From NCBI GenBank assembly GCA_023213395.1, contig CM041465.1, positions 96,231,741 to 96,295,740 on the forward strand: a stretch of DNA of 64,000 bases, written 5' to 3'. The position numbers and the translations under genes were made by a program. Position 1 is the stretch's first letter, and each line of letters begins with the position of its first letter. The DNA is from Cycas panzhihuaensis. Its lineage: Eukaryota > Cycadophyta. Shown here in pieces: positions 1 to 11,580 of the stretch. Under the pieces are notes generated by a model, which searched no databases, was not told the origin of the DNA, and worked only from the letters and a program-made list of their open reading frames with translations.

Positions 1-1319
1 CAGGGCCAGTCCCCCTTGCTGCCCTTCTCCCCAAGGATTCCGTCCCTTACTTTCTCTCCCTTTGTACATTCGTGCCTTTCTAGAAGTCAAGTTAGGGAAT
101 TTGGAGGCTCTTTTCCAAATCTAAATTAACATTGGCAGCCCATTACCACACTGGTTTTAGATTTTCGTCTGTTGGTTTTGGGTACTGTATAAGTCCCAAA
201 ACCACTTCCTGCTGGTTAACAATTTGCAACCCGCCCAGCTGGACAATTTGCTATTCATAGCATCTCATTCTTTGGGTGTTTTCATACCTTTCAGTTACCC
301 TCTTCTTTCTCATTATTCACTGCCCTATGTCCTTGTTGTGAGTCTGTTTCCCTTTCCTGAGATTAAATGGAGATTTCCTGTGGGTGAGTTAGCCATTCCA
401 AGGCTATACTCTTATTTGGGTGCCATTTGCAATAACTGTTTGCAGGAACTTTGTTGAATGTTATTTCATTAAATAATAGTACATATGATTAGCTTAGTTT
501 GATTTTGTTTCCTCTAAGTTTAGTACATATACTCGATCTATTTTGTGGCCCCTCTTCCGAGAGGGAGGTACTCGCTTATTTGATTTGCAGGATCTCGCAT
601 CGGTGGAGTCGCATGCGGAACAAAACCCATTGCAGGTTAGTTCCATATTTGATGCTTTTTGTCATTTTCTGTTATTTACCATTCACTTTTTGCATATATT
701 GGGGAGGTAAGCTAGCCCATCTTTAGTCGTTCACGGCATCCATCGCCGACTGGTATCGCATGCATAACAAGTGGAGTAGGAAGGAGCGGGAAGCGAATAG
801 ACACGTAGTGCTCCATTCAGATGCCAGGTCCAGGTATTTTCCTTGTCCTCGTATATCTTCTTTATGCTGTTGTTCTTTATGCACATGTTTGCGTAGTTAG
901 AAATACATAAGAAATTGAAAGTGGAAAGGAACATACTTTTGTCTTGCGTATCTTTTATCTAGTGGTCAGTTTAGCATATTTAGATAGTTCATTTCATGTT
1001 AGAACTACCTATACCTTGCCCCTTTAGCCAGCCTATGCCTAGACTCCACACTTTACCTATATTCCCATTCTCGTGTTGCCTTCTCACTTCGTTGAGAAGA
1101 TGTAACGTGCTAGGTTCTCTCCTCCTCTTCCCGGCCATCCGAGGGATAGGAAGGCCTCGCTTTGTGTAGCTACCTGGAAGCAACTAGGCATCTCTGTAGG
1201 TCCTGAATCTGTGCTCTGGCACACGGATGCCCTGCGAGGTGAAGTCCTTATTGTTTAGCCTAACCTAGCTTTACATAATCCGTTCCCTTTGCTAAACGTA
1301 GGGATACCACCCCACAGCA
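1..1319 (+). repeat. 5' LTR of Tat-like element A, right-hand part only
   Basis: This block recurs at about 14125-15442 with roughly 92% identity by eye, and again, much more diverged, at about 21850-23326. The three copies flank two internal regions, so they are long terminal repeats. The left part (U3 and start of R) lies outside the window. The end is placed at the CA near 1319, just before a degenerate primer-binding site. The short open frames in this stretch are not conserved as proteins between the copies and are not called as genes. Confidence 0.85.
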
Positions 1320-1329
1320 AGCATTTAAT

Positions 1330-1348
1330 TGGCAACCATACTGGGGAA
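1330..1348 (+). other. Primer-binding site of element A (tRNA-Asp type, degenerate)
   Basis: The 19 bases TGGCAACCATACTGGGGAA match 13 of 19 positions of the sequence complementary to the 3' end of tRNA-Asp, the primer known from Athila and Tat-group Ty3/gypsy elements. The site starts about 10 bases after the LTR end, which is the expected place. Several mismatches are G-to-A or C-to-T changes. Element B lacks this site because its deletion begins at the LTR edge. Confidence 0.6.
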
Positions 1349-1520
1349 CTGCCAGTAGGAAACTAGTTTCACTTCCCCTTTTTGTTGGTGTTCTTACCTT
1401 TAGGTAGCCTTCTTATCCTACTTTTTAATTGGGTAGCCCCCAACATATTTGTTTCATATCCCTTTCACTTTCTTTTAATAATGCTCATAAAGGCATTGTA
1501 TACGACGTTTCTCACGTCAC

Positions 1521-4088
1521 TTGCGAGGTCTACCACCATTGTTAGAAGTCCCATTGCCTTATTCCCTTCCATCATTGGATCCCGATTTGATAATGGAAGG
1601 TTACCAGTCCAATTGGGCTTACCACACCATGGTCTCGGGAACTCAAGAGTTTCCCACATCCATTCTGAGATCCACCCACAAGGGTGATGATCCCATCTAT
1701 TATCCGGGTGACCTGTTTCACCCTTCTGACCTTCATCCTTCTGCTCATATAGCAGAAAACTTGCCTCCTCATAAGACTCACCATCCTATTAGTGAATCTT
1801 ATGAGGAACGCCCTGAGGGGTCCCCAACATTTGAGATCCCATTGACCTCATATAGCTATGAAGATACCCCTCCTACTGACGTGATCGAAGCGCTCAGTGA
1901 GTACTTTTGAGCAACTCGCCATCAACCATGTCCCAGGTGGTTTGAAGAAGTTTTACGCGGTGTAGCATCTTCTTCATCTACACTTGCACCTCCTATAACA
2001 AATGACTCTTCTACCTGTGCGCACTTGTCCCATGCTGTATCTACACTAGTTCCCAAGACAAGTGTTGCACCATCTATTCCTAGCCATGGTCCTGCTTCTT
2101 CAGGACCTGTTTGCGGTGTGTCCTTTCCCTAACTTGGGGTTAGCATGCCATTCCTAAGTCAAATGAATGTGCCACCTTCAAACATGACATATGTGTTTCC
2201 TAGTAGGCCTTGAGGTCCTATTAATGCTGCTGCTATCAATTATATAGGACTCGCTCCTATATACGTTCAAAACCCATATGGTGGTATGTCCCTTTACCTG
2301 CCCCCGAGTTATGCATCTTAACCCTGGGGGCAGAGTAAGAGAAACCACCTTCCAGCTTATGGGATGGACCTGTTGCACCCATATGGGGTTGTGCTAGTCA
2401 CGGGTGGCCCATATGGGTAGAATCTGGTCCCTCACCCTTCGTTTCCACCATCCAGCATAACTCCTATTGCCATGCCTTCGTAAGGGAACGTGCCTCCCTT
2501 CCAAGGTATTTATCCACAACCCCCCTTCCAACAAGGGGTGTTTCTCCAAGGAGGGATGGGTTTACCACCCCCATCCATTCCTGTTTCTTTATCATTCATC
2601 AATCCTTTGGCCCATGTAAGGACACATCCTTTCATGGACTACAGATCGATGCCACTATCCGTTGAGGCGCTAAGGACTAACCTGCTGCCTCACCCTCTTG
2701 AAGTTCCCAAATTCAATGGAACTTCGTCGCAAGACCCAGCCGAGTATGTGTGTAGTTTCTCTATGGCATGCATAGACTACTGGGCTTATGAACACATTCT
2801 AATAAAGCTATTTATGCGATCCTTGCAAGGTGACGCCCTTAAATGGTTCTACTGTCTCCCTACCCACTACATTTATTCATTCCAGTAATTAGTGGATGAA
2901 TTTGTCAATTATTTTGATGTAGCCCATCCATTTGAGAGGAGAATGAAAGCTCTCCTTTTGCTCAAACAAGGTCATGATGAAATGAATCATGACTTTGTAA
3001 GGTGATTCCATGATCTCCTTCACTCTACCAAGGCCACGTTGCCTGAAGAGTTGAAGCGAGGTCTCTTCGTCAATGCACTTCGCCTCGAAGTACATGTGGA
3101 AGTCCTCAAAATGGGGGCAACCACATAAGACTCTGTAATCATAAAATGCATGGCGTTAGAGGCTATTGAGATCCAAGCCAGACTCAAGAAACCTCTTAAG
3201 CCCTCACAACGTCATGAGGCACCTCACCCAGCGAAGGAAACCAAACCTACGCAATCTACCAAGTCTAACTCTCATCCTACTAAGAGGACTTTAGACCCCC
3301 TTACTTCCATTATACGCTCATTCGAGCGCACGATGAAGGAGGTTAAACTACAATCCCCTTCATCACCAACCTCCCATAAACCAATTTAACAAGCTTCTCA
3401 TGCCGTTCCCCCTAAAGGGGGTGGCACCTAACCTTCTCAAGTAAGGAGAGTCGATCCTCCCCTTGAGAAGAGGTGGTGTTCCATCCACGAGGAATGTTTT
3501 CACGATGACTCGCATTGTCAAGCACAACACCTGCGTGATGCCCCACCGTGTGATTCATCTCCTAGATGGCCATCGAGGCCTAATCTTGATTAACCCATTC
3601 ATAGGGATCTGTTCCCCAAACATGGGGAATGTGATCGTAATATTCAACAAAGAAACAACTAGAATCGGGATAGGTCCCCTGATTCTCGCCCTTCACATGG
3701 TAGAGGGAAGGGTGCGCGAGGTTCACCCTCCTCTTCGCGCTCCCCTGACCGTCATACTCCGTCACCTTTGCGGTCCCATAACAAGGGAAAGAAGGTGATC
3801 TAGATGCTTGAGACCACTCCCCTCTATGCCTTGACCTGGTCTCAAGTCATGAAAGAGGCAACTGGTGCCTTTGCGTCTATGTTGCACTTTGATCCTCCTC
3901 TGGAAGCCATTCCTCTGGAGATCCTAGTGTTTCCCAAGAGCATTCCCGTCTGCCCCAGTCGCTTCGACTTTAGAAGAGCCCTTACCCAACCCACAGGGAG
4001 GGGTAGGCCTTTCTCCGTAGTCGAAGAGCTTCTTACCGTGGCTGCCAGGATGTCCATCATGGATGTCTTGAGAAGTTGTTCCAAGTAA
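1521..4088 (+). pseudogene. gag: gag of Tat-like Ty3/gypsy element A (decayed)
   Basis: Gag packages element RNA into cytoplasmic virus-like particles. The open stretches at 1521-1910, 2490-2888, 3150-3389 and 3804-4088 are all in one frame and are separated by point stops, so this was one long reading frame. A retrotransposon gag domain is visible at 2690-3160 (KFNGTSSQDP, then LKWF, then YFDVAHPFERRMKAL). A zinc-binding motif of the form C-x2-H-x4-H-x4-C, typical of this group, lies at 3477-3518. The first 1 kb is proline-rich and less conserved. The start at 1521 is the first ATG of the long frame, about 200 bases after the LTR, and is tentative. The frame runs on into protease and RT without a shift, so Gag-Pol was probably one polyprotein. 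Confidence 0.8.
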
Positions 4089-4139
4089 TGAACGCTCCTC
4101 TTGGAAGCTCTAGGATCGAATGACGCGCATGTTCACACT

Positions 4140-4619
4140 TTGGGCACAACCCAAAGTGGTGAACCCATCATCTCCTTCGATCTCAGAGATCTTCCCCCAG
4201 CCAGTGGAAGGGAATGCCAATAGAACTTCCCTTTCATGATTACCAGCGATACTCCTGATTGTACATTGCGAAGAACCGCCATGGACAATGGTTCATCTGT
4301 CAACGCCATGCCCTTACGCGTCATGAAAGAACTTGGCATTTCTGCCTTGGAACCTATTCCATGGTGATGTTAGGGTTATGACGGTAGTGAGAAGACTCCT
4401 TTGGGATCTATCTCGATAACTCTTACCCTCGAGGATAAGACTGTCCTTGCCAACATCGTTGTCCTCGATGTAGACGTTGATTACAACCTTCTTCTAGGTC
4501 GACCATGGCTTAACCAAATGGAAGCCGTGTGTTCCACCCGTTGGGGGCAACTTAAGTTTGTCCATAATGGATAAATGAGAGTTGTCTCCCACAAGAGACC
4601 ACTCGCTAAATAAACTAGA
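4140..4619 (+). pseudogene. Aspartic protease domain of element A
   Basis: The protease cleaves the Gag-Pol polyprotein. It lies in the same frame as gag. The active-site region reads MDNGSSVNAMPLRVMKELGI at about 4281-4340. Asp-Asn-Gly in place of Asp-Thr-Gly is common in the Tat group. The C-terminal flap and helix region LLLGRPWLNQMEAV follows at 4489-4530. Internal stops (for example in the stretch after 4360) show that it is dead. Element B has lost this region. Confidence 0.75.
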
Positions 4620-4631
4620 CCTTCTACCTAG

Positions 4632-5394
4632 GTGAGCCATGGCCATACAAAGGGAAGCAAATGCCCTTCTGATCATGCCTTGGCCTGCTCGATTGGTATC
4701 CCCGATCCCTCTTGGCACAAAGAAGATCCTACATCTTCTTCCCCTGATTTAATGCATTTCGCCCCCATTGGCGTCAGAAGCTATGGGTACCTCGCCATAT
4801 TTAATGATGACGGGTCCCATAGTGAGGATGAGGATCTTCCTTACTTGGTTTCTTTTCTCCGCGCTAATGGGGGGAATTCATCTAGTTCTAGGTCTCCTCC
4901 TATGACCTCTTTTGTCATAGAGCCTGATCACTTTCATATGTCGCATATCATCGCGCACGTTGGTCATCAGGCTCCTAGCTCTTCCTTGCCATCACCTTCC
5001 GCAAGTGATGGCATTCAGAGTTTTCCTCTTGCTTTTTATAAGGGATCTCTCCTTGACTCTCCCCTAGAGTCCCTTAGGGATGTTGGGCAGCTTACGAGGC
5101 ATACCGGTCCTATCGCTCCCATGCCATCTCGCACCTCATCTATTTGAAATCAGGTCATCCATGGGATAGACTACTTCGAGGATGACGAGGCTTTGTTGGA
5201 GCACTTAGTCAGCTCCATGCCCAGTTTACCTTCTAGTCACCACAAGCTTGGCCACCAGAAGGTCCTAGCTATTGGGTCCACACTAGCTGACCCGATCCCT
5301 TCTTCTATTTCCTCTCTTCCTGTCGATCTTGCCCCCTTCCATTTCAAGGAGGAGAATGCTATGTGTATGGGGGCAACTTAGGATATAGTCCTTG
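4632..5394 (+). pseudogene. Linker between protease and RT of element A
   Basis: This serine- and proline-rich stretch, in the gag-pol frame, joins protease to reverse transcriptase. I recognise no catalytic domain in it. A conserved acidic block (VIHGIDYFEDDEALLEHL, about 5155-5209) also occurs in element B at 15717-15773, so it was protein-coding under constraint before the elements decayed. A stop near 5150 and another near 5380 interrupt it. Confidence 0.6.
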
Positions 5395-5420
5395 CTCTGG
5401 GCAAGATCATTAAGGTAGGG

Positions 5421-6950
5421 GTGAAATATACTCCTGATGAAGTGAGGGAATACTCCCTCCTGTTCCAGGAATTCCACGATGTGTTCGTATGGGACTACTC
5501 CGACATAAAGGGAATTGACCCCTCCATCGTCACGCACAACCTTACGACTATTCCTAACGCTCATCCCATGCGTCAGAAGCAGTGTCCTCTCCATCCCAAA
5601 CTTTCAGCTGCCGTCAAGATGGAAGTTGAAAAGCTTTTGGATGCAGGACTCATCTCTTCCATCGATTACCCTAAGTGGGTATCGAACATCATTCCCATTG
5701 CCAAAAAGAATGGGACCATTTGCATATGTGTCGACTTCCATGACATAAACAATGCTTGTCCTAAGGACAACTTTTCTCTCCCCTTTATCGATTAAATAAT
5801 TGATCGTACGGCTAGATTTGAAGTCATGTCCTTAATAGACGGCTTCTCCAACTATAACCAAATCCAGATTTCTCCTGAAAACTGCCAGAGGTAGCCTTCA
5901 CTACACCATAGGGTACCTTTGCCTACAAGGCAATGCCCTTTGGTCTTAAGAATATAGGGGCTACTTATTAAAGAGCCATGCATTTCATCTTTCATAACCT
6001 TATCAACAACATGTTAGAGGTCTTCATGGACGATATGATGGGTCTTTCGCATACCAAAGTCCATCATCCCTCTAACCTCTGGGCCATCTTCTCACAATGT
6101 TGCAAGTACCATGTCAGTTTAAACCCACTTAAATGCGTATTTGCCATCACCTCAGGCAAACTCTTGGGTTTCTTTGTGTCAAAGCAAGGAATCCAAATCG
6201 ATCCAAAGAAAGTTGAGGCAATCGTTGACATGCCGCCGCCTAGAACCCAATAATAAATTAAGTTGTTTCTAGGTAGGCTCAGTTTTCTTAGGCATTTTTT
6301 GGAAGATTTCACCATAAACACCAAACCTCTTACGAACCTATTAAAGAAATGAGCTCCTTTCGTTTGGTCTGATAAGACCCAAAAGGCCTTCGCAGGACTC
6401 AAGGAAGCTCTCGTTTCTGCTCCTACGTTGGTGCCTCCTCACTTCGATAGGCCCTTCATCCTATACACCTTGGCAACTGATGAATCCCTAGGCGCAATGC
6501 TCACATAGGAGGATGACTCGAGAACTGAGAGAGCTATCTATTTCATTAGTTGTACCCTCGTTGCCGCTGAACTAAACTATCCTCCCACCGAGAAGGAATG
6601 CCTCTCCTTGGTCCATGCGACCAAGAAGTTTAGGCATTACTTGCTCAGCAATATAACCAAGATGATTGTTCAATATGATCCCTTACGTTACTTGCTTACT
6701 CGTTAGGACTTGACGGGTAGGGTAGGTCATTGGGCCATCCTAATTCAAGAGTTCGACTTGCAAGTCGTTAATAGGAAGTCGAAGAAAGGAATGATAGTAG
6801 CAGAACAATTAGCTGATGCTGCCATCCCTAACGCGAGTGACATTCCTATTGATGACTCTTTCCTCGACGAGTCTATTTTGACCGTCCAAGATGCTTCTCC
6901 TCACCTACTCGGTGATAGTGAGTGGTATGGTGACATTGTATGATATTTGA
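5421..6950 (+). pseudogene. pol: Reverse transcriptase and RNase H of element A
   Basis: RT copies the element RNA into DNA, and RNase H removes the RNA strand. The RT entry region (FVWDYSDIKGIDPSIV) starts near 5484. VDFHDINNACPKDNFSLPFID follows at about 5731-5793, and the catalytic pair appears as FMDDM near 6023. A single-base frameshift near 5890 moves the reading frame; the next part (5978-6253) is in another frame. RNase H follows, with a TDES segment near 6478 and an ELNYPPTEKECLSLVHA stretch at about 6568-6618. Stops at 6253, 6508 and 6706 break it further. The RT motifs fit the Tat branch of Ty3/gypsy better than chromoviruses. Confidence 0.85.
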
Positions 6951-7029
6951 CTCAATAGGAATATCGCCCTGAAGCCAGCAACAAGGTTAGGTCATGCATC
7001 TGCGCCACCGCAAGACAACCTTCCTCGTA

Positions 7030-8166
7030 GACGAAGTGCTATACAAGAGATCCTTCGATGGGATCCTATTTCGTTGCATCACTTCACACAAAGCAGACTA
7101 AATACTCCATGAATGCCACCATGGCATTTGTAGGGGCCACTTTGGGGGCCAATCCATGGCCCAAAGGATCCTCCGCATGGGTTATTACTGGTTGTCCCTT
7201 TTTAAGGACACCCATGCATATGCCCTTAGATGTCAGCGATGCCAAGAGCACGCCAATATCTCTCATGTGCCTTACGAGGCTTTGCACCCTATCGTATCTC
7301 TGTGGCCCTTTTCTCAATGGGGTTTAGACCTCATTGATGCTATATCGCCACCATTGTCTGCATAATATAAATACATCTTAACCACTACCAAATATTTCAC
7401 CAAATGGGCAGAGGTAATCCCTCTGTCCACTATGCCTGGCAAGATGATAACCACCTTTATCTACCAGTATATCATTCGTCATTTCGAGATTCCAGATGTC
7501 CTAATTATAGATAATGGAACCTCCTTTTATAACAAGGAAATGGATGAGTTTTGTGAGAAATTCAAGATCTCACATAAGACCTCATCTCCTTATTACCCCC
7601 AAGCAAACGGGCAAGTTGAATCCTTCAACAAAACCCTTGTCAACATTCTAAAGAAGACCGTTGCCCAATCTCAAAGAGATTGGCATCTCTAGCTCCCTTT
7701 CACCCTATGGGTTTATCACACTTCTATCCGCACGGCTACTGGAATGACTCCATTCTCTTTAGTCTATGGAACCGAGGTGGTACTCCCACTGGAACTAGAG
7801 ATCCCCTCTTTATGGGTTTCCTTTTGAGATCTCATTGTTGAGGAGTCTATCCGCCAAGCTTGCCTCCTTGATCTCGAAGCCTTGGATGAGAGGCGCTTAA
7901 TGGCTTATCAAGTGAATCTCACTTCGAAAGCCCACCTACAAAGGACTCATGACAAATGTCTTTGTGCTCATCCTTTGTGCCCTGGGGACCATGTCCTCAA
8001 ATTGGAATACCTTTATGATTGCCTGGCCAAATTTGGGCCCAAATGGATAGGCTCCTTCGTTATTCTTGAAAGCCTCGACAATGGTGCCTACAGGATCACC
8101 ACCTTAGAAGGCCTGGAATTTGAGAAAATAGTCAACGAGAAATTCCTTAAGAAGTTTTACACATGA
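7030..8166 (+). pseudogene. Integrase of element A
   Basis: Integrase inserts the DNA copy into the nuclear genome. A His-His-Cys-Cys zinc module is seen at about 7080-7250 (ending RCQRCQEH). The catalytic core shows D in WGLDLID (about 7320), D in IIDNGTSFYN (about 7507) and E in GQVESFNKTL (about 7618), so the D-D-E triad is readable. A basic C-terminal domain (PGDHVLKLEYLYDCLAKF) follows and the frame closes at 8166. A frameshift lies between 6943 and 7156, and stops occur near 7365, 7690 and 7830. No chromodomain is seen, as expected for Tat. Confidence 0.85.
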
Positions 8167-8189
8167 TCTTTCGGCTATCTCTTCGCCAT

Positions 8190-8550
8190 GCTCTGAAACG
8201 GGCCTAAACTACCATCTTAAATTGTTCCCATTTCTCCCAACCACGGGTTGAATGGAAATTTAAGGTGTCTTCTTCATCTCCTCCTAGTTCCTCTCGTGGA
8301 ACCCGTATTCCCATTTCCTTTGGGACCTTGTCCTCCTATTTGGGCATCCCCCCAATTAGGACAACGCTCTAAAACGAGCCTAAACTACCATCTTAGGCTG
8401 TTCCCATCCTTCCCAACCACAGGTAAAATGGCAATTTAAGATGGATTCTCGCTTTTCCTTATGGTTCCTCCTGCGGAACCCATGTTCCCGTACCCTCTTG
8501 GGAACCTTTTATCTTCCTACTTGGGTATCCCCTAGCTAGGACGACACTTG
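8190..8550 (+). repeat. Tandem duplication of about 176 bp, 3' untranslated region of element A
   Basis: Two head-to-tail units begin with GCTCTRAAACGRGCCTAAAC near 8190 and 8366. They share the same series of blocks: CCATCTTA, the CCCAACCAC segment, TCCTCYTGTGGAACC-like text, and a closing AGGACRAC. Element B has a single unit at about 16182-16360. The duplication is therefore specific to A or has been lost from B. It is non-coding. Confidence 0.75.
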
Positions 8551-8988
8551 GGAGTACCATTACTCCTCTCTCCTGCCTGTTGTTTCCTTTGCATATTCCG
8601 CTATGCTCCTCCGTAGACGTTCATGTTGCTATATTTCTAACCCCACACCTCTCTATCACCTCTACTTATGGTAGATGTGTGTGCTCCTATTAGACATATA
8701 GCTATACATGGAAGGAAATACATGCATCTTACAACAAAACACTTACAACAAAACATTTACAACTTACAAAGCAAAGCATACATGTTATCTAGCATATGAT
8801 ATACACACCATCTCATGTCAAAATGGGGTTCCAATTACCCTGTATATATATACATCAAAAATCATATGTTACATCATACATATGGGAAGCCGGTGTCCTT
8901 GCAAGGGGGGTACAATCATATGAGTCTATATATGACCCCCTGGAGGCCCGTGCTTTCCCCTGTCAAAATCATATACATATCTCCTATG

Positions 8989-10863
8989 CTATTGCTGCCC
9001 CGCTCCTGGGGTACCATCTCCTGGCCTGTGTGATCCCTCTCCTAGGGACCACATCCCTCCGAGGCTCCTCCTAGGCCTCTGTGAGCTACCTGCCTTGCTC
9101 TCCTTATCGTGTGGCCGTCTCGAGGTCGTCGCTACTGTATGAGTATACGTCCTGCTCCTGCTCGACCTCAACGCCATCTAGTCCACTAGCTGATCGTATC
9201 AAGCCTGGATACGATCCCTCTCTCCCTAGAGTCCCTCCTCCATACTCTGGAATCTCTCCTCTATTACTCTGAGGTGCTCCTCCAGCACTGCTATCTGGAC
9301 CATGCTCCTGGCATCTCTGCCTACTCCTCCTTGAGCCTCTAGAGCCTGGACTCGTCTACGTAGCTCATCTCACTTGCCCCTTACCTCGTCGAGCTCTCGT
9401 AGCATCTTCCCCCTAAAAGTCATGTGCTCTTGGGACTCTACAGCCTAGATGTCTCTCGCCCTCATTAACGGGACGAATGCCTCCATATGAGCACCTGTCG
9501 ATCTAGGTGCATCCTCTGCCTGGATGGGCGGTTGCCCCTCTGTATATACTTGAGGGAACATCTCCCTCATCATGGCCTCTACGAGCCTCCTAACCTCAGC
9601 AGTACCTGCTAATGTAGTATCATGTGTCAATGTCTATCCCACTACATACCATGATAAAATTAAATCAAATATCTACCTAGCTGTCAAATGACTAAGGAAA
9701 TGGTCAGGTCTCACCTGCCATGGCTGTTGGCTCCTTTGCTCACATGACATCCTCTCCTCCTGGCTCTCTGCCAGCTGCCGGTACCTCATCCCCGGGTACC
9801 TCCTCTGCCTAGGCCTCTCTCCTCACAGGGACTGGCTCAACACTTGTCTCTCCAAATCTCCTCACGATCCGTAGCCTGCAGGCCCTAGTCACCAGCCTCC
9901 TGCTCTCCTCACTGCCCCTGATGGACCTGCCTCTCCTCCGGTAGTCCCGAATGGTCCTGCTACTCCTCCTATCGACCTCGATGGACCTACCTGCCCTGCA
10001 GGTCGTGATGGGCTAGCCCCATCTCCTCCGTCGGTGCCGTCATCGTTATCATCGTCATCTATGGGTACTCCTACTCTGCATGCCTTATCATCGCTATCCC
10101 ACCTCACCGATCTGTATGGATCTGCTACATAGTCCATCATGGTGAGGAGATCCACTGATGTCACCTCCACTGATCGCTAGATGTGGGCCTGGTCCTCCAT
10201 CCCCCTGAGTTGAGTTTTCCATCTGTGGACCATCGGAGCCCACTCTGCTATGAGGTGTGGTCACCCCACTGGCATCACTGCCATGAAGTGACCAAAAAAC
10301 CAGTACTATAACAACGTGTTGTATGATAATCCTCCTCTGCCTGTCATCCTAATAACGTCAAGCTGCGTGATAAGGTTCGCCACTATTAGGGTAGCCCAGT
10401 CCATCATCTCACTGGCCTCACAGTGGCACAATGCATCTATCCATCCTCTGAGTATCTCTCTGTAATTCTATTTCTGAGAAATCTAGAACAGAATGCACAG
10501 TGTGATCAATTTCCTCACCCGAGGAACCCTTCACATCAGCATAGTTTAGAGAGGGACTCCTCTCTACTCCCACCTGTTAACCCCAGTGAAGAATATGGCT
10601 GCCTCTCTGTGTGTTGCCTCAGTGTTAGGCAGCGCTCCTAATGTCACCGGCCTCCCAGTCACTGATATCCCTAGAATCCGCTGGATATCTCCTAGCATAA
10701 CTGTCATATCACCTACCTGAGGCAAGTGGAACACATGCCTCCTCCGATCCCAGTGTGATACTATGTCTACCAGAAGCCTCTAATTTGATGCAAATTGAGG
10801 TATCTTCAGGGCCTTGTATAGGCCACACCTCTGTAAGGTCCCCTTGTCCCCCTGGGACATCAT
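8989..10863 (-). pseudogene. Antisense plant mobile domain (PMD) gene in element A
   Basis: Read on the minus strand from about 10863, one frame with a few stops gives GLYKALKIPQFASN, then LLVDIVSHWDRRRHVFHLPQ, then MTVMLGDIQRILGISVTGRP. This is the plant mobile domain signature: a ligand-like GLY..L..P start, W-x5-H-x-F-x-LP, then a DV..LLG.PV.G-like block. The frame continues through DWATLIVANLITQLDVIRM and WAPMVHRWKTQL to an acidic Asp-rich tail near 10050, then a region rich in predicted coiled coil (9445-9400 downward). PMD proteins such as MAIN and MAIL1 act in the plant nucleus; the role of transposon PMDs is unknown. The gene runs opposite to pol, between integrase and a second RNase H. 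A diverged copy lies in element B. Exon boundaries are uncertain. Confidence 0.75.
9642..9714 (-). other. Candidate intron in the antisense PMD gene
   Basis: On the minus strand a CAG/GTGAGA donor stands at 9714, in a local AT-rich tract ending in TATGTAG at 9642. Element B has the same donor (CAGGTGAGG) at the matching place, about 17515-17525, and a similar AT-rich tract after it. Conservation of the donor in two diverged copies supports splicing of the antisense transcript. The acceptor is less certain, and the phase was not verified. Confidence 0.4.
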
Positions 10864-11570
10864 CTATATGTAGCTCAGCATAGCCATGTCAACATTTTTG
10901 CAGTTATCCACCGCGATAACTACCTACCAACACCAAAAAAACAATCAAAGTTAGCCTCCTAATAATCATCTATGCTCCTAACTATCTCTTAGCTTTCTCT
11001 GCCTGATATTTGGGGCCTTATGGCCCCTCATCTTCTTTTTTCTATTTTTCTGCCTTTGTACCATGCTAAGTTTAGCACGGGTCCCGCGGCGATCTGTGGG
11101 CCCCACAGTAATGATCGCAGCATCGCAATCTTTGTCATAGTATGAACGACAACCCCCTTAAAAGGGGGGGTTTCTGGAAAAAAATTAAAAAAAAATCTTG
11201 TGGTGGACCCCATAAGGCCCACTGGGACCAAGGCTCCCTAATGCCCAGGTCCCGCCTCTTTCTGGGTCCAATTCAGACTCTGAGAGGCCTTCATTTGCCC
11301 ATAAGGGGTGCAAAAATTATACAAAAACTACAAAAAGTGATGAATTTCAAACTTTGAAATGGGGAGGGTTTTGTGAGATCCACTCACTAGATCTGGCCTG
11401 GCCATCGCCACCTCGTCTCGATGATCTCGCTAGCTCTCACTGCGCTCTAATCTAACGGTCAGATCGTCCCCTACGTGCCTCTAAAGTTAGGTGGCGCTCC
11501 GCTTTGTAAGGAGATGGCTCTAGTTGCTCATGAGAGCTGGTGAAAATGAATCCATTTTCCATCCGATTTC

Positions 11571-11580
11571 CTTATATAGG
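11571..11580. promoter_or_regulatory. Near-palindromic TATA motif between PMD and second RNase H (A)
   Basis: The motif CTTATATAGG reads CCTATATAAG on the minus strand and is kept at 19284-19293 in element B. It lies about 0.7 kb upstream of the recognisable PMD reading frame and about 0.5 kb upstream of the RNase H frame, so it could serve either direction. The minus-strand reading is the better TATA box. This is a candidate from position and conservation only. Confidence 0.3.

Noticed and set aside
224-457. Short + strand frames in the Tat LTRs (224-457, 14371-14580 and others)
   Set aside because: They are similar only because the LTR copies are similar; they lie in R/U5 and have no known domain or coding pattern.
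11028-11231. Minus-strand frames 11028-11231 and 18675-18923 as a first exon of the PMD gene
   Set aside because: They overlap at related positions but share little protein sequence beyond what the DNA similarity gives, and no splice pair was clear.
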